A stretch of DNA of 64,000 nucleotides from Trinickia symbiotica (GTDB lineage Bacteria; Pseudomonadota; Gammaproteobacteria; Burkholderiales; Burkholderiaceae). Made by a program: the position numbers and the translations under genes. The notes below the pieces were generated by a model, which searched no databases, had not been told where the DNA came from, and saw nothing but the letters and a program-made list of their open reading frames with translations. Below, piece after piece: positions 18,890 through 29,661 of the stretch. Location: assembly GCF_002934455.1 (NCBI RefSeq), contig NZ_PTIR01000001.1, positions 620,001-684,000 on the forward strand. Reading direction: 5' to 3'. How positions within the stretch are numbered: the first letter of the stretch is position 1; each line of letters opens with the position of its first letter.

Positions 18890-19882
18890 TTACAGTTGGC
18901 CGAACAGCCAACGCACGTAACGATCGACGCCCTCTTGCACCGTCAGCAACGGCGCATCGTAGCCGGCGGCACGCAAGCGCGAGACATCCGCTTGCGTGAA
19001 GCACTGATACTTGCCGCGCAGCGCGTCCGGGAACGGGACGTACTCGATGAGCCCGCGCTGCACGAGTTCGGCGAGCGAGAGCGCCGGCTGATTCTCGAGC
19101 GCGCGCAGCGTATTGACGACGGTCGAAGCAATATCGTTGAACGGCTGGGCACGGCCGGTGCCGAGGTTGAAGATGCCTGACTTCTCGGGATGATCGAAGA
19201 AGAACAGATTGACCTTGGCGACGTCCTCGACCGACACGAAATCGCGCGTCTGCTCACCCGCGGCATAGCCGTTGTACTCACCGAAGAGCTTGACCTTGCC
19301 CTCGGCTCGGAACTGATTGAAGTTGTGAAACGCGACCGACGCCATGCGGCCCTTGTGCGCCTCGCGCGGCCCGTAGACGTTGAAGTAGCGGAACCCGACG
19401 ATCTGGCTTTTAGCGCTCGGCAGCACGCGGCGGATCACCTGGTCGAACAGGAATTTCGAATAGCCGTAGACGTTGAGCGGCGCTTCGACCTCACGGTCTT
19501 CGACGAACCGCGTCGAGCCGCCGTAGATCGCCGCCGACGACGCATAGAGAAACTGCGCCCCTTGCGCGAGGCATGCGTCGAGCACGGCGCGGCTATAGCG
19601 GAAGTTGTTCTCCATCATGTAGCGGCCGTCGGTCTCCATCGTGTCCGAGCACGCGCCTTCGTGAAACACGGCGCGCACCTTGCCGAACTCGCCGCGGGCA
19701 AAGCGCTCGACGAAATCGTTCTTGTCGAGGTAGTCGTCGATTTCGCAGTCGACGAGATTCCTGAACTTGTCGGCGCGCGTGAGATTGTCGACTGCGATGA
19801 TGCGCGCCTCGCCGCGGTCATTGAGCGCCTTGACGATGTTGCTGCCGACGAATCCCGCGGCTCCGGTGACGATGATGGTCAT
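18890..19882 (-). CDS. hldD: ADP-L-glycero-D-manno-heptose 6-epimerase
   Basis: A 330-aa short-chain dehydrogenase-type epimerase that makes ADP-L-glycero-beta-D-manno-heptose for LPS inner core. The NADP motif is [12 protein letters not shown], and the catalytic YxxxK is YGYSK, preceded by [29 protein letters not shown] is an HldD signature. The start at 19882 places the dinucleotide motif at the N-terminus; the in-frame upstream extension is not family-like. It lies 105 bp after hldA in the same direction, so the pathway enzymes are clustered. Confidence 0.96.
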   Translation of the reverse strand: MTIIVTGAAGFVGSNIVKALNDRGEARIIAVDNLTRADKFRNLVDCEIDDYLDKNDFVERFARGEFGKVRAVFHEGACSDTMETDGRYMMENNFRYSRAVLDACLAQGAQFLYASSAAIYGGSTRFVEDREVEAPLNVYGYSKFLFDQVIRRVLPSAKSQIVGFRYFNVYGPREAHKGRMASVAFHNFNQFRAEGKVKLFGEYNGYAAGEQTRDFVSVEDVAKVNLFFFDHPEKSGIFNLGTGRAQPFNDIASTVVNTLRALENQPALSLAELVQRGLIEYVPFPDALRGKYQCFTQADVSRLRAAGYDAPLLTVQEGVDRYVRWLFGQL

Positions 19883-19986
19883 GATGGTAGGGCTAAGAAA
19901 ATGAAAAACGCAAAAGCTGGAAAACGCAAAAGCGCGCGGGAAACGGAACCGGGCGGCGCGCGCCTTTGCGTTTCCGATCGGCCGGT

Positions 19987-21057
19987 TCAACCGGCCGGCG
20001 CGAACAGTTCCTCGTAGTCGACGGTGGCCGTGCCGAGCTTGCCGACGACGATCCCCGCTGCGCGATTCGCGAGCACGATCGCATCGACGAGCGACAGGCG
20101 CGCGCCGAGCATGACGGCCAGCGTGGCGATGACAGTGTCGCCCGCACCGGACACATCGTACACTTCACGTGCGACGGCCGGCACGTGAAGCTCGCCGTCG
20201 GCCGTGAAAAGCGTCATCCCCTCTTCCGAGCGCGTGAGCAGCAAGCCCTCGAGCGCGAGCGACGTGCGCAGCGCCGTGACGCGCGCGAGCAGGTCTTCCT
20301 CGGACTTCCACTGTCCGACGACCTCGCGCAGCTCGGCCCGGTTCGGCGTGATCAGCGTCGCGCCGCGATAGCGCTCCCAGTCGTCGCCTTTCGGGTCGAC
20401 GAGCACGGGCTTGCCGGCCGCGCGCGCCTTCTCGATCATCTGCGTGACGTGCGTAAGACCGCCCTTCGCGTAATCGGACAACAAGACGACATCTTGGGAC
20501 GCGAGCAGCGCGTCGAAACGCGCCAGTCCCGCGAGCAACGCTTCGTGCGTCGGCATGTTTTCGAAATCCATCCGCAACAATTGCTGCTGACGGGAAAGCA
20601 CGCGCAACTTGATCGTCGTGGAAAGCGCCGGGTCGCGTTCCAGGTGCGGCGCGACGCCGCTCACCTGCAACAGCTCGACGATCCGCTCACCGGGCTCGTC
20701 CCGCCCGACGACGCAAAGCAGCCCCGCCTGCGCGCCGAGGGCGGCCGCATTGCGCGCGACGTTGGCGGCGCCGCCGAGTCGATCTTCCTGCCGCTGCACG
20801 TGAACGACGGGCACCGGCGCCTCGGGCGAGATGCGGTTGACATCGCCGAACCAATAGCGATCCAGCATGACGTCCCCGACCACGAGCACGCGCGCCGCCG
20901 CGAGCCGTTCGCGCGGCACGACGGGTACCGCGGGCGCCGGTCCGGCGGCGGGAATCGGCGATGTCGCCGGACGAGCCGTCTGCATGGCGTGAACGCGCAT
21001 GTCCGCGTCAGGCGCCGTGATCGGTCGAGGAGTGGATTGCGGTGTCGATTTGGACAT
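19987..21057 (-). CDS. hldA: D-glycero-beta-D-manno-heptose-7-phosphate kinase
   Basis: A PfkB/ribokinase-family kinase that phosphorylates heptose-7-phosphate at C1 for ADP-heptose synthesis. Family motifs are [31 protein letters not shown] and the catalytic-base loop [14 protein letters not shown]. At about 356 aa it corresponds only to the kinase half of E. coli HldE, so the adenylyltransferase must be a separate gene, as is usual in Burkholderia. The start is uncertain: 21057 overlaps ugd by 50 bp, and ATGs at 21000 or 20985 would remove a low-complexity Ala/Pro N-terminus. None has a strong ribosome site. Confidence 0.92.
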   Translation of the reverse strand: MSKSTPQSTPRPITAPDADMRVHAMQTARPATSPIPAAGPAPAVPVVPRERLAAARVLVVGDVMLDRYWFGDVNRISPEAPVPVVHVQRQEDRLGGAANVARNAAALGAQAGLLCVVGRDEPGERIVELLQVSGVAPHLERDPALSTTIKLRVLSRQQQLLRMDFENMPTHEALLAGLARFDALLASQDVVLLSDYAKGGLTHVTQMIEKARAAGKPVLVDPKGDDWERYRGATLITPNRAELREVVGQWKSEEDLLARVTALRTSLALEGLLLTRSEEGMTLFTADGELHVPAVAREVYDVSGAGDTVIATLAVMLGARLSLVDAIVLANRAAGIVVGKLGTATVDYEELFAPAG

Positions 21058-22426
21058 GAGGGCGCCCGATCGCGTAGTAGTCGATGCCGAGCTCGGCCAT
21101 CGCTTCCGGTTCGTAGAGATTGCGGCCGTCGAAAATGACGGAGTTTTTCAGCACCGACGTCATATGCATGAAATCGGGGCTCTTGAACTCCTTCCATTCG
21201 GTCAGGATCACGAGCGCGTCGGCATCCGGCAGCGCTTCTTCCTGCGAGCTCACGAGCGAGAGCCGCGCGAGCGCATCGGGCTCATGAGCCAGATCGAGCG
21301 CGAACACGCGCCGCGCTTCATCGAGCGCAACAGGATCGTAGGCGCGCACGCGAGCGCCGCGCGCGAGCAGCGCGGCAATCACGCGCCGGCTCGGCGCCTC
21401 GCGCATGTCGTCGGTGTTCGGCTTGAACGACAACCCCCAGACGGCGAACGTGCGCCCCGTCAGGTCGCGGCCGAGCACGTTCTCGATCTTTTGCACGAGC
21501 ACTTGCTTTTGCTCATGGTTCACGTCCTCGACCGCTTCAAGAATGCGCAGTCGGTGCCCATTCTCGCCCGCGGTGCGCACGAGCGCCTGCACGTCTTTCG
21601 GAAAACACGAGCCGCCGTAGCCGACGCCCGCGTAGAGAAAGTGATAGCCGATGCGCGGATCCGAGCCGATGCCGCGTCGCACGGCTTCAATGTCGGCTCC
21701 GACGCGGTCGGCCAGATTCGACATCTCGTTCATGAACGAGATTCGCGTGGCCAGCATGGCGTTGGCCGCATACTTCGTGAACTCGGCCGAGCGGACGTCC
21801 ATGTAGAGCGTGCGCTCGTGATTGCGGTTGAAAGGCGCATAGAGGCGCTTCATCTTCTCGCGCGCGAGCCGGCCCCGCTCGTCGTCGTCGATGCCGATCA
21901 CGATGCGGTCCGGCCGCATGAAGTCCTCGACCGCCGCGCCTTCCTTGAGAAACTCGGGATTCGAAACGACGGAGAACGAGTGGGCGTCGCTGCCGCCGGC
22001 GCCGCGCGCCTCCAGCTCGGCCATGACGACGGAACGCACGCGCTCGGCCGTGCCGACGGGCACCGTCGATTTGTCGACGATGACCTTGAAGCCATTCATA
22101 TAGCGGCCGATGTTGCGTGCCGCCTCGAGCACATATTGCAGATCGGCAGAACCGTCCTCGTCGGGCGGCGTGCCGACGGCGATGAACTGGATCTCGCCAT
22201 GCTCGACGCTCGCTTTCACGTCCGTCGAAAACGTGATGCGCCCGTGAGCGCGCGTGCGCGCGATGATTTCCCGAAGCCCCGGCTCGTGGATCGGCACGCC
22301 GCCGTTATTGAGAATGTCGATCTTGCGCGGATCGACGTCGAGACAGAAGACGTCGTTGCCGATTTCCGCAAGACAGGCACCCGTGACAAGACCGACGTAA
22401 CCCGTACCGATGATGGTGATTTTCAT
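21008..22426 (-). CDS. ugd: UDP-glucose 6-dehydrogenase
   Basis: A 472-aa NAD-dependent enzyme oxidising UDP-glucose twice to UDP-glucuronate. The N-terminal NAD motif is [17 protein letters not shown], and the catalytic Cys is in [16 protein letters not shown]. The C-terminal UDP-binding domain has [20 protein letters not shown]-glucuronate feeds exopolysaccharide and, in Burkholderia, Ara4N modification of LPS. It is flanked by lapB upstream and hldA/hldD downstream, so this stretch is devoted to envelope glycoconjugates. Confidence 0.97.
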   Translation of the reverse strand: MKITIIGTGYVGLVTGACLAEIGNDVFCLDVDPRKIDILNNGGVPIHEPGLREIIARTRAHGRITFSTDVKASVEHGEIQFIAVGTPPDEDGSADLQYVLEAARNIGRYMNGFKVIVDKSTVPVGTAERVRSVVMAELEARGAGGSDAHSFSVVSNPEFLKEGAAVEDFMRPDRIVIGIDDDERGRLAREKMKRLYAPFNRNHERTLYMDVRSAEFTKYAANAMLATRISFMNEMSNLADRVGADIEAVRRGIGSDPRIGYHFLYAGVGYGGSCFPKDVQALVRTAGENGHRLRILEAVEDVNHEQKQVLVQKIENVLGRDLTGRTFAVWGLSFKPNTDDMREAPSRRVIAALLARGARVRAYDPVALDEARRVFALDLAHEPDALARLSLVSSQEEALPDADALVILTEWKEFKSPDFMHMTSVLKNSVIFDGRNLYEPEAMAELGIDYYAIGRPHVQIDTAIHSSTDHGA

Positions 22427-22483
22427 GAGCGTTCAAACGTTCACTGGTTGGGGCCGGCCGCTAACGGCAGCCGGCGAGCAACT

Positions 22484-23659
22484 TCATTGCGGCGTCGCGA
22501 TCGGCTCGACCCGGCGCGGCGCATAGGTTTCCCAGCCGCTGCAGCCGGGGCACTGCCAATAGAAAAGCCTCGCCCGGAAACCGCAATTTTGGCACGTGTA
22601 TCGTGGCAGATTTTTGGTGCGCTGCTTGATCAGCATGCGAATCAGCTCGAGCTCGCTGCGGCGCGGCTCTTCGGCCGCCGCCATTTGCGCCTCGATGAGC
22701 CGCATCATGCCGGCTAGATTCGGCGATGCGCGCATCTGCTCGCGAGCCAACGTATGAGCGACGTCGTCGCCGCGCAACGCCGCGACGTGCGGGTAAGCGA
22801 TATCGAGCAGGTCGCTCGATCCATAGCGCTTGACGTATTCCGTCAGCAGCGCGGCGCCTTCGTCCGCTCTCGAAAGCGCGGTGTAGGCCTTCATCAGTTT
22901 CTCGGCCACGAGCGGCAAATACGTGGCGTTCTGCTCTTCGACACGGCGCCAGGCCGCGATCGCAGCCTCATGCTCACCGGCGGCCGCGGCAACGTCGCCG
23001 GCCAATATCGTCGCCCGAACGTTCTGCGGGTTGGCCTCGAGTGCCAACGCGAGCTCGTCCGCCGCTTGCGCGCCGTTCTTCCGATTGAGCGCCTCCTGCG
23101 CCAGCTCGCAACGAAACTGGGCAACCTCCTTGACGAGCGATGGGGCGCCCATGGCCTCGAGCTTGGCGGCGGTTTCGATGGCCTTGCGCCATTCCTTTTC
23201 GATTTCGTAGATCGTCAACAGCGCCCGCTGCGCGGCGAGCGCATGCTCGCCGCTGTCGAGCCGCGCGAACGTCTCTTCCGCACGATCGAGCAGGCCTGCC
23301 TTCAGAAAGTCCTGGCCGAGCTCGATCAGCGCGTGACTGTGCTCGTTGGCGGGCAAGTCGGCGCGGCTCAACAGGTTCTGATGAATGCGGATCGCGCGGT
23401 CGGTTTCGCCGCGCCGCCGGAACAGGTTGCCGAGCGCGAAGTGAAGCTCGATCGTTTCCGGGTCGAGCTTGACGACTTCGATGAATGCATCGATGGCCTG
23501 GTCCGGCTGCTCGTTGAGCAGAAAATTGAGGCCGCGAAAATAGGACCGCGGCAGATTGGCGCTCTCGGACAGCAGCGCTTTCAGGTCGTAGCGCGCCGCC
23601 ATCCAGCCGAGCGCGAACGCCACCGGGATGATGAGCAGCCACCAGAAATCGAGATCCAT
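22484..23659 (-). CDS. lapB: LPS assembly regulator LapB (YciM)
   Basis: A 391-aa inner-membrane protein. The N-terminal helix FWWLLIIPVAFALGWMAA anchors it; then come about nine TPR repeats from residue ~45 to ~330 and a C-terminal rubredoxin-like metal site (CQNCG ... CPGCSGW). In E. coli LapB recruits LpxC to FtsH for degradation and so limits lipid A synthesis. All defining parts are present at standard length. It lies directly downstream of lapA. Confidence 0.95.
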   Translation of the reverse strand: MDLDFWWLLIIPVAFALGWMAARYDLKALLSESANLPRSYFRGLNFLLNEQPDQAIDAFIEVVKLDPETIELHFALGNLFRRRGETDRAIRIHQNLLSRADLPANEHSHALIELGQDFLKAGLLDRAEETFARLDSGEHALAAQRALLTIYEIEKEWRKAIETAAKLEAMGAPSLVKEVAQFRCELAQEALNRKNGAQAADELALALEANPQNVRATILAGDVAAAAGEHEAAIAAWRRVEEQNATYLPLVAEKLMKAYTALSRADEGAALLTEYVKRYGSSDLLDIAYPHVAALRGDDVAHTLAREQMRASPNLAGMMRLIEAQMAAAEEPRRSELELIRMLIKQRTKNLPRYTCQNCGFRARLFYWQCPGCSGWETYAPRRVEPIATPQ

Positions 23660-23730
23660 GCGTGGGTGGACGTTGGCCGGTTAAACGATAGGAGAAAGAT
23701 GGACGACCGCGGGCTCGCGGGCGCCGAGCG

Positions 23731-24024
23731 TCAGACCACGGGCGGTAGCGGCGGCTCGCTGACGGCAGCCGGCGTTTCACGCGCCGTGCGCAGTTCGCGC
23801 TTGAGCCGCCCGTTCTCGAACCGGAGCCGCACCACGGCCGGCAGCGCGGAAACGAGCCCGGCAAGGAGACCGACGCCGAAAAACGCGAGGCCGATCAAGA
23901 TCAACGGCGCCTGCCAGGCGTATCCGGCGAGGAAATTCAAGGTCGCGCTCTGCGTGTTCGCGAGCGCGAGCACGAGCAGCAGCACGAAGACCAGCGCACG
24001 GATCAACCAGACGATGACTTTCAT
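23731..24024 (-). CDS. lapA: LapA family membrane protein (DUF1049)
   Basis: A 97-aa protein with two hydrophobic helices (LIRALVFVLLLVLALANTQ and LILIGLAFFGVGLLAGLVSAL) and a short cytoplasmic charged tail NGRLKRELRTA. This is the LapA/YciS arrangement, and the gene is paired with lapB as in enterobacteria. LapA is thought to assist LapB in LPS assembly. Confidence 0.92.
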   Translation of the reverse strand: MKVIVWLIRALVFVLLLVLALANTQSATLNFLAGYAWQAPLILIGLAFFGVGLLAGLVSALPAVVRLRFENGRLKRELRTARETPAAVSEPPLPPVV

Positions 24025-24347
24025 AGGTCACTCTTGAGGGTAGGCTCAATCGAAGGCGGCGCCGCGCGGAACGGCCATCGACGCAGCGGTAGGCAGCCGA
24101 CTGAGCAGCTTCGGAATGCAACGGCCCCAGGGCGCGCCGCCGCCCTGGCGAAACGCCCCGTATTGTAATGGAAAGGCCCCATTCGTCGGGCGTGATGCGT
24201 GCCGGCGAAAGGCTGACGGCTGCCTCACCGCGGTATCCGTCGCCCATGAAAAAAGCGCCCTGGGGCGCTTTTTTCATTGCCATCGATCGCATTCGATCGG
24301 TTGCCGGCAGTCGACTACGGCCGACGATGATGCTTGGCGCAGCGCGC
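24025..24347. other. Intergenic region ihfB-lapA
   Basis: No gene is seen in these 323 bp. They hold the terminator of the rpsA-ihfB unit near the ihfB end and presumably the lapAB promoter, for which no convincing hexamers were found. Confidence 0.6.
24248..24275. terminator. Bidirectional intrinsic terminator after ihfB
   Basis: GAAAAAAGCGCCC-TG-GGGCGCTTTTTTC: a GC stem flanked by an A-run on one side and a T-run on the other, so it can act on both strands. It lies 73 bp beyond the ihfB stop codon and separates the rpsA-ihfB operon from lapAB. Confidence 0.85.
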
Positions 24348-24671
24348 TCACGCATCGTCAGCGTCGTCGGCGACCTTCAGCGGCTCACCTGCGCGACGGT
24401 CCACCCGCTCCCGCAATTCCTTGCCGGGCTTGAAATGCGGCACGTGCTTTTCCGGCACGAGCACCTTCTCCCCGGACTTCGGATTGCGTCCCACACGGGA
24501 AGGACGACGATTGAGGCCGAAACTGCCGAAGCCGCGAATTTCGATGCGATGACCCTTGGCGAGTGCCTCGGACATCGCATCGAGCATCGTTTTCACCGCG
24601 AAATCCGCATCCTTCAAGACGAGTTGCGGAAATCGCGCTGCCAGCTGGGCGACCAATTCGGATTTGGTCAT
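24348..24671 (-). CDS. ihfB: Integration host factor beta subunit
   Basis: A 107-aa DNA-bending protein of the HU/IHF family. It starts [16 protein letters not shown] and has the IHF-beta signature [28 protein letters not shown], with the DNA-intercalating proline region in the arm. It works as a heterodimer with IhfA in recombination, replication and sigma-54 promoters. The rpsA-ihfB pairing is typical of beta- and gamma-proteobacteria. A short C-terminal tail ([14 protein letters not shown]) is acidic. Confidence 0.97.
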   Translation of the reverse strand: MTKSELVAQLAARFPQLVLKDADFAVKTMLDAMSEALAKGHRIEIRGFGSFGLNRRPSRVGRNPKSGEKVLVPEKHVPHFKPGKELRERVDRRAGEPLKVADDADDA

Positions 24672-24694
24672 ACTGCGGCCGACCTCTCAAGAGC

Positions 24695-26407
24695 TCACTG
24701 ATTCTGGCCGTCGAGCTTGGCCTTCAACAGCGCGCCGAGGTTCGTCGTACCCGAAGCCGCCGCGCTCGTATCGGCTTGCAGACCACGCATCGCCTCTTGT
24801 TGCTCGGCCGAATCCTTGGCCTTGATGGACAGGTTGATGCTGCGCGACTTGCGATCGATGTTGATGATCATCGCGTTGACCTTGTCGCCGTCCTTGAGCG
24901 CGTTGCGGGCATCCTCGACGCGGTCCTGCGCGATTTCCGACGCGCGCAGATAGCCTTCGACGTCAGCCGTGAGCGTGATCACCGCGCCCTTGGCATCGAC
25001 CGACTTGACCGTGCCGTCGACGATCGAGCCCTTGTCGTTCATCGCAACGAAGTTGCTGAACGGATCGCCTTCGAGCTGCTTGATGCCGAGCGAAATGCGC
25101 TCCTTCTCGACGTCGATGCCGAGCACGACCGCTTCCACTTCGTCGCCCTTCTTGTACTTGCGGACGGCTTCTTCTCCCGACTCGCTCCACGAGAGATCCG
25201 ACAGGTGGACGAGACCGTCGATGCCGCCAGGCAGGCCGATGAAGACGCCGAAATCGGTGATCGACTTGATCGCGCCGCTGATCCGGTCGCCCTTCTTGAA
25301 GTTGCGGCTGAAGTCGTCCCAAGGATTCGGCTTGCACTGCTTCATGCCGAGGCTGATACGACGACGGTCTTCGTCGATCTCGAGCACCATGACTTCGACT
25401 TCGTCGCCGAGCTGAACGACCTTCGAAGGTGCCACGTTCTTGTTCGTCCAGTCCATTTCCGAAACGTGGACGAGACCTTCGATGCCCGACTCGACTTCGA
25501 CGAACGCGCCGTAGTCAGTGATGTTCGTGACCTTGCCGAAAAGACGCGTGCCCGACGGGTACCGGCGCGAGATGCCTTCCCACGGATCGTCGCCGAGCTG
25601 CTTGATGCCGAGCGAGACGCGGTTCTTTTCCTGATCGAACTTGAGGATCTTCGCCGTGACTTCCTGGCCGACGGACAGGACTTCGCTCGGGTGACGCACG
25701 CGGCGCCATGCGATGTCGGTGATGTGCAGCAGGCCGTCGATCCCGCCGAGGTCGACGAACGCGCCGTAGTCGGTGATGTTCTTGACGACGCCGTTGACGA
25801 TCGCGCCTTCCTTCAGCGTCTCGAGCAGCTTCGCGCGCTCTTCGCCTTGCGTCGCCTCGATCACGGCACGGCGCGAGAGCACGACGTTGTTACGCTTGCG
25901 ATCGAGCTTGATGACGCGGAACTCGAGCGTCTTGCCTTCGTAAGGAGTCGTATCCTTGACGGGGCGCGTGTCGACGAGCGAGCCCGGCAGGAACGCGCGG
26001 ATACCGTTGACCATGACGGTCATGCCGCCCTTCACCTTGCCCGTGATCGTGCCGGTGACGAGCTCGTTGTTGTCGAGCGCCTTTTCCAGCGACAGCCACG
26101 AAGCGAGGCGCTTCGCCTTGTCGCGCGACAGAATCGTGTCGCCATAGCCGTTCTCGAGCGCGTCGATCGCGACCGAGACGAAGTCGCCCGCCTGCACTTC
26201 CACCTCGCCCTGATCGTTCAGGAATTCCTCGATCGGAATGTAGGCTTCGGACTTGAGACCCGCGTTGACGACCACGAAGTTGTGGTCGACGCGCACGACT
26301 TCGGCGGAGATGACTTCGCCCGCGCGCATGTCTTGCTTGGTCAGCGACTCTTCGAACAGAGCCGCGAAAGATTCGGTATTCGGGTTGGAGGTTTGCAGGT
26401 CGGACAT
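24695..26407 (-). CDS. rpsA: 30S ribosomal protein S1
   Basis: A 570-aa RNA-binding ribosomal protein with six S1 (OB-fold) repeats spread over the chain. Examples are the segments beginning [57 protein letters not shown] and [20 protein letters not shown]. It unfolds mRNA at the 30S platform and is essential for translation of structured leaders. The start at 26407 ([20 protein letters not shown]) matches other beta-proteobacteria. ihfB follows after 23 bp in the same transcript. Confidence 0.98.
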   Translation of the reverse strand: MSDLQTSNPNTESFAALFEESLTKQDMRAGEVISAEVVRVDHNFVVVNAGLKSEAYIPIEEFLNDQGEVEVQAGDFVSVAIDALENGYGDTILSRDKAKRLASWLSLEKALDNNELVTGTITGKVKGGMTVMVNGIRAFLPGSLVDTRPVKDTTPYEGKTLEFRVIKLDRKRNNVVLSRRAVIEATQGEERAKLLETLKEGAIVNGVVKNITDYGAFVDLGGIDGLLHITDIAWRRVRHPSEVLSVGQEVTAKILKFDQEKNRVSLGIKQLGDDPWEGISRRYPSGTRLFGKVTNITDYGAFVEVESGIEGLVHVSEMDWTNKNVAPSKVVQLGDEVEVMVLEIDEDRRRISLGMKQCKPNPWDDFSRNFKKGDRISGAIKSITDFGVFIGLPGGIDGLVHLSDLSWSESGEEAVRKYKKGDEVEAVVLGIDVEKERISLGIKQLEGDPFSNFVAMNDKGSIVDGTVKSVDAKGAVITLTADVEGYLRASEIAQDRVEDARNALKDGDKVNAMIINIDRKSRSINLSIKAKDSAEQQEAMRGLQADTSAAASGTTNLGALLKAKLDGQNQ

Positions 26408-26613
26408 AAAAATCGTATTTGCATGGCTTCGCGCAAGGCGCCTGGAATCGGCCTCGCGCTCGAATCGATCGCGAGCGGGCACCGAACCGGGGCGCGCACA
26501 ACGGCGAACGCCATACGGGGTTAAGGGTTAACACCACGTTTCACGCTTTCGCGCCCTCGGCCGCCATCATCCGCATCGACTTCCCGGCAACTTCGGACGC
26601 GCTCGCGAAACAC

Positions 26614-27288
26614 CTACTGTGCCCCATACCACTGCACCACCTGATCGACGGCTTCGTCGATGGAAAGCGCGGAGGTATCGAGCAGCTTCGCATCTGCAGC
26701 GGGCTTGAGCGGCGCGGCGGCGCGGTTAGTATCGCGCGCGTCGCGCTCACGCAAATCCCGGAGCAAGTCATCCATATTAGCAGAAAAGCCTTTTTGGATC
26801 AATTGCTTATACCGCCGCTCCGCGCGTGCCTCGACACTCGCCGTCAGGAACACCTTCAGCGCCGCGTCGGGAAAGATCACCGTGCCCATGTCGCGGCCGT
26901 CGGCGACGAGCCCCGGCTGCTTGCGAAACGCGCGCTGGCGCGCCACGAGCGCCGCCCGAACCGGCTGGTGCACGGCAATCGCCGAAGCGCGGTTGCCGAT
27001 GGCCTCGGCGCGGATGTCGTCCGATACGTCGACGCCGTCGAGCTGGGCCAGCCCCTCCCGAAACGTGATGTGGAGATCGTCGACGAGCGCCACTAGGGCA
27101 TCGGCCGCATCGGGCGCCACGTCGTAGCGCAGGCTCGCGAGCGCGGCGAGCCGGTACAGCGCGCCGCTGTCGAGCAGGTGGAAGCCGAGCCGAGCCGCCA
27201 CGAGCGCGGCGACCGTGCCCTTGCCGGATGCGGTCGGCCCGTCGATCGTGATGACGGGAGTCTGGTGGTAGGGACGGGTCGATTTCAT
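26614..27288 (-). CDS. cmk: Cytidylate kinase
   Basis: A 224-aa (d)CMP kinase. The P-loop is [16 protein letters not shown], followed by [18 protein letters not shown]. The NMP-binding insert characteristic of bacterial CMP kinases is present, and the [13 protein letters not shown] motif is intact, with the lid region [11 protein letters not shown]. The start at 27288 lies 7 bp after the aroA stop codon, so it is probably co-translated. aroA-cmk-rpsA is a conserved block. Confidence 0.96.
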   Translation of the reverse strand: MKSTRPYHQTPVITIDGPTASGKGTVAALVAARLGFHLLDSGALYRLAALASLRYDVAPDAADALVALVDDLHITFREGLAQLDGVDVSDDIRAEAIGNRASAIAVHQPVRAALVARQRAFRKQPGLVADGRDMGTVIFPDAALKVFLTASVEARAERRYKQLIQKGFSANMDDLLRDLRERDARDTNRAAAPLKPAADAKLLDTSALSIDEAVDQVVQWYGAQ

Positions 27289-27295
27289 CGGGCGG

Positions 27296-28669
27296 TCACG
27301 GTGCGACGAGCGTCTTGAAGCGGTCGAAGTAGTCGGGGAAGGTCTTCGCGACGCACTTCGGATCGTTGATCCGCACCGGCACACCTAGGAGGCTCACGAG
27401 CGAAAAGCACATCGCCATCCGGTGGTCGTCGTAGGTGTCGATCGCCGCATTGGGCGTGAGTGCCGCGGGCGGCCTGACGGCAATGTAGTCGGGCCCCTCC
27501 TCGATCGTGGCGCCGACCTTGCGCAACTCGTTCGCCATCGCCGCGATGCGGTCCGTCTCCTTGACGCGCCAGCTGCCGATGTTGCGCAAGCGCGTGACGC
27601 CGCGCGCGGAGAGCGCCGCGACGGCGAGCGTCATCGCCGCATCGGGAATCAGATTGCAGTCCATGTCGACGGGCTGGAGCCGACCGTCGTCGTGGCCGAC
27701 GCCGCGCACCTCGATCCAGTCGTCGCCCATCGAGACGTTGGCGCCCATTTGCGCAAGCGCCTCGGCGAACTCGACGTCGCCCTGAATGCTCGCGCGCCCG
27801 ACGCCCTCGACACGGACGGGGCCGCCGCCGAGCGCGCCGGCCGCGAGAAAATACGAAGCCGACGATGCATCGCCTTCGACCATGATCGAGCCCGGCGACT
27901 TGTAGCGCACGCCGGCCGGCACGCGGAAACACCGCCACCCGTCACGCTCGACGATCACGCCGAAGCGCTCCATCAAACGCATCGTGATCTCGACGTAGGG
28001 CTTCGAGATCAGCTCGCCGTCGACTTCGATCGTGATCATGTCGACCCGCTCGCCGACGCCCGCTCCTGCGCTTGAAGCGACCTCGGGCGCGTTGCCCGCA
28101 TCGCCCGCCGGCCGCTTCGCACGCACGAGCGGCAGCGTCATCAACAGTGCCGTCAGGAACTGGCTCGACACGTCGCCGCGCACGCGGATCGGGCCGTCGA
28201 CCGCAATCTCCGCCGGGCGGATCCGAAGCGGCGGAAAGCCTTCGTTTTCTTCGTAGTCGATGCGCGCGCCGATCTGCCTCAAGCCATCGACGAGGTCGCC
28301 GATCGGCCGCTCATGCATGCGCGGCACGCCGAATACGCGATAGTTGCCGCCATTGACGGCGAGCGCGGCCGTCAGTGGCCGCACCGCAGTACCCGCATTG
28401 CCGAGAAAGAGATCGGCCGACTTCGCCGTGAATGCGCCGCGCGTGCCCGTTACGGCACAGGTGTCGCCTTCGCGCACGAATCGAACGCCGAGCTTCGCGA
28501 GCGCGTCCAGCATGACGCGCGTATCGTCGGAATCGAGCAGGTTCGAGATCGTCGTTTCGCCCTCGGCGAGCGCGGCAAGCAGCAGCACGCGGTTGGAGAT
28601 GCTCTTGGAGCCGGGCAGCCTGATGGTGCCCTCGGCATGGGAATACGGTCCGAGGTCGAGAAAGTCCAT
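27296..28669 (-). CDS. aroA: 3-phosphoshikimate 1-carboxyvinyltransferase (EPSP synthase)
   Basis: A 457-aa enzyme that transfers enolpyruvate from PEP to shikimate-3-phosphate. Diagnostic segments are [20 protein letters not shown] at the N-terminus, the PEP site [17 protein letters not shown] (class I type), [16 protein letters not shown], and the C-terminal [13 protein letters not shown]. An insert rich in Gly/Ala (about residues 186-205) accounts for the slightly long chain. The start at 28669 ([14 protein letters not shown]) is taken because upstream in-frame codons overlap tyrA. It follows tyrA by 47 bp in the aromatic operon. Confidence 0.97.
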   Translation of the reverse strand: MDFLDLGPYSHAEGTIRLPGSKSISNRVLLLAALAEGETTISNLLDSDDTRVMLDALAKLGVRFVREGDTCAVTGTRGAFTAKSADLFLGNAGTAVRPLTAALAVNGGNYRVFGVPRMHERPIGDLVDGLRQIGARIDYEENEGFPPLRIRPAEIAVDGPIRVRGDVSSQFLTALLMTLPLVRAKRPAGDAGNAPEVASSAGAGVGERVDMITIEVDGELISKPYVEITMRLMERFGVIVERDGWRCFRVPAGVRYKSPGSIMVEGDASSASYFLAAGALGGGPVRVEGVGRASIQGDVEFAEALAQMGANVSMGDDWIEVRGVGHDDGRLQPVDMDCNLIPDAAMTLAVAALSARGVTRLRNIGSWRVKETDRIAAMANELRKVGATIEEGPDYIAVRPPAALTPNAAIDTYDDHRMAMCFSLVSLLGVPVRINDPKCVAKTFPDYFDRFKTLVAP

Positions 28670-28716
28670 ATCTGTCGGGTCCTGTTCGGGTCTGCTCCGG
28701 ATCGTTCCGGATCGAT

Positions 28717-29655
28717 TCATTTGGCGGCGAGATCGCCGGCCGGGCCGGAAGCCTGGGCGCCGCGCTCCTGCCACGCGGCACGTGCCTCGCGCGAGCGGGT
28801 GAAGACAGTTTCGAGCGTGGCGCCGTCGCCGGCCACGATCGCCGCGCGCAGCCGCGCGAGCACGGCCGCGTAGCCGTCGAGCTCGGCGAGCAGCGCAGTC
28901 CGGTTCGCCAAGCAAACGTCGCGCCACATTTCGGGGCTCGAAGCCGCGATCCGCGTAAAGTCGCGAAAGCCCCCCGCGGCAAACGAGAACTTCAACGCCG
29001 CGTCGGGCTCGCCGAGAATCTGCTCGACGAGCGCGAACGAGAGCAGATGCGGCAGATGGCTGACCGACGCGAACACGCGGTCGTGCTGCGCGGCTTCCAT
29101 CGTCCGAACTTCGGCGCCGGCGGCCCGCCAAAGCGCCTCGATGCGCGCGACGTCGGCGGACCGGTTCTCGGGGAGCGGGCACAGCACGACGTTGCGCCCG
29201 ACATAAAGATCGGGCAGCGCCGCCTCGACGCCGCTCGACTCGCGGCCCGCGATCGGATGACCCGGTATGAACCGCGCGATCGACGCGCCGAGCGCCGCGC
29301 GCGCGGCCGCCACGACGTCCGTTTTGGTGCTGCCGGCATCGGTGACGAGCGTCGTCTCGCCGAGAAACGGCGCGATCCGCGCGAGCAGCGGCTCGGTCTG
29401 AGCGACGGGCGCCGCGATGAGGACGAGGTCGGCCCCGCCAAGCGCGCGGCGCAAAGCGTCGTCGTCGTCGAGCGCCGCGACCTCGTCGACGACGCCGAGC
29501 GCCTTCGCCCGCTCGGCCGTGGCGAGCGAGCGGCCGACGCCGACGACGATGCCGCCCGCCGCCGCCCGCCCGCCTTCGCGCAACGCGCGCGCGAGCGAGC
29601 CGCCGATCAGGCCGACGCCGAAAATGACGAGTTTCTCGAAAGTGAATGAAGTCAC
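28717..29655 (-). CDS. tyrA: Prephenate dehydrogenase
   Basis: A 312-aa NAD(P)-dependent enzyme that oxidatively decarboxylates prephenate (or arogenate) for tyrosine synthesis. The N-terminal motif is [19 protein letters not shown]. Active-site residues are in [16 protein letters not shown], and [15 protein letters not shown] is the conserved helical dimer region. No chorismate mutase or ACT domain is attached, so regulation must differ from enteric TyrA. It lies 6 bp after hisC. Confidence 0.95.
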   Translation of the reverse strand: MTSFTFEKLVIFGVGLIGGSLARALREGGRAAAGGIVVGVGRSLATAERAKALGVVDEVAALDDDDALRRALGGADLVLIAAPVAQTEPLLARIAPFLGETTLVTDAGSTKTDVVAAARAALGASIARFIPGHPIAGRESSGVEAALPDLYVGRNVVLCPLPENRSADVARIEALWRAAGAEVRTMEAAQHDRVFASVSHLPHLLSFALVEQILGEPDAALKFSFAAGGFRDFTRIAASSPEMWRDVCLANRTALLAELDGYAAVLARLRAAIVAGDGATLETVFTRSREARAAWQERGAQASGPAGDLAAK

Positions 29656-29661
29656 GACGGC

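Noticed and set aside
24563-26524. A 653-codon frame antisense to rpsA
   Set aside because: It is a mirror of six S1 repeats, giving only an apparent repeat pattern.
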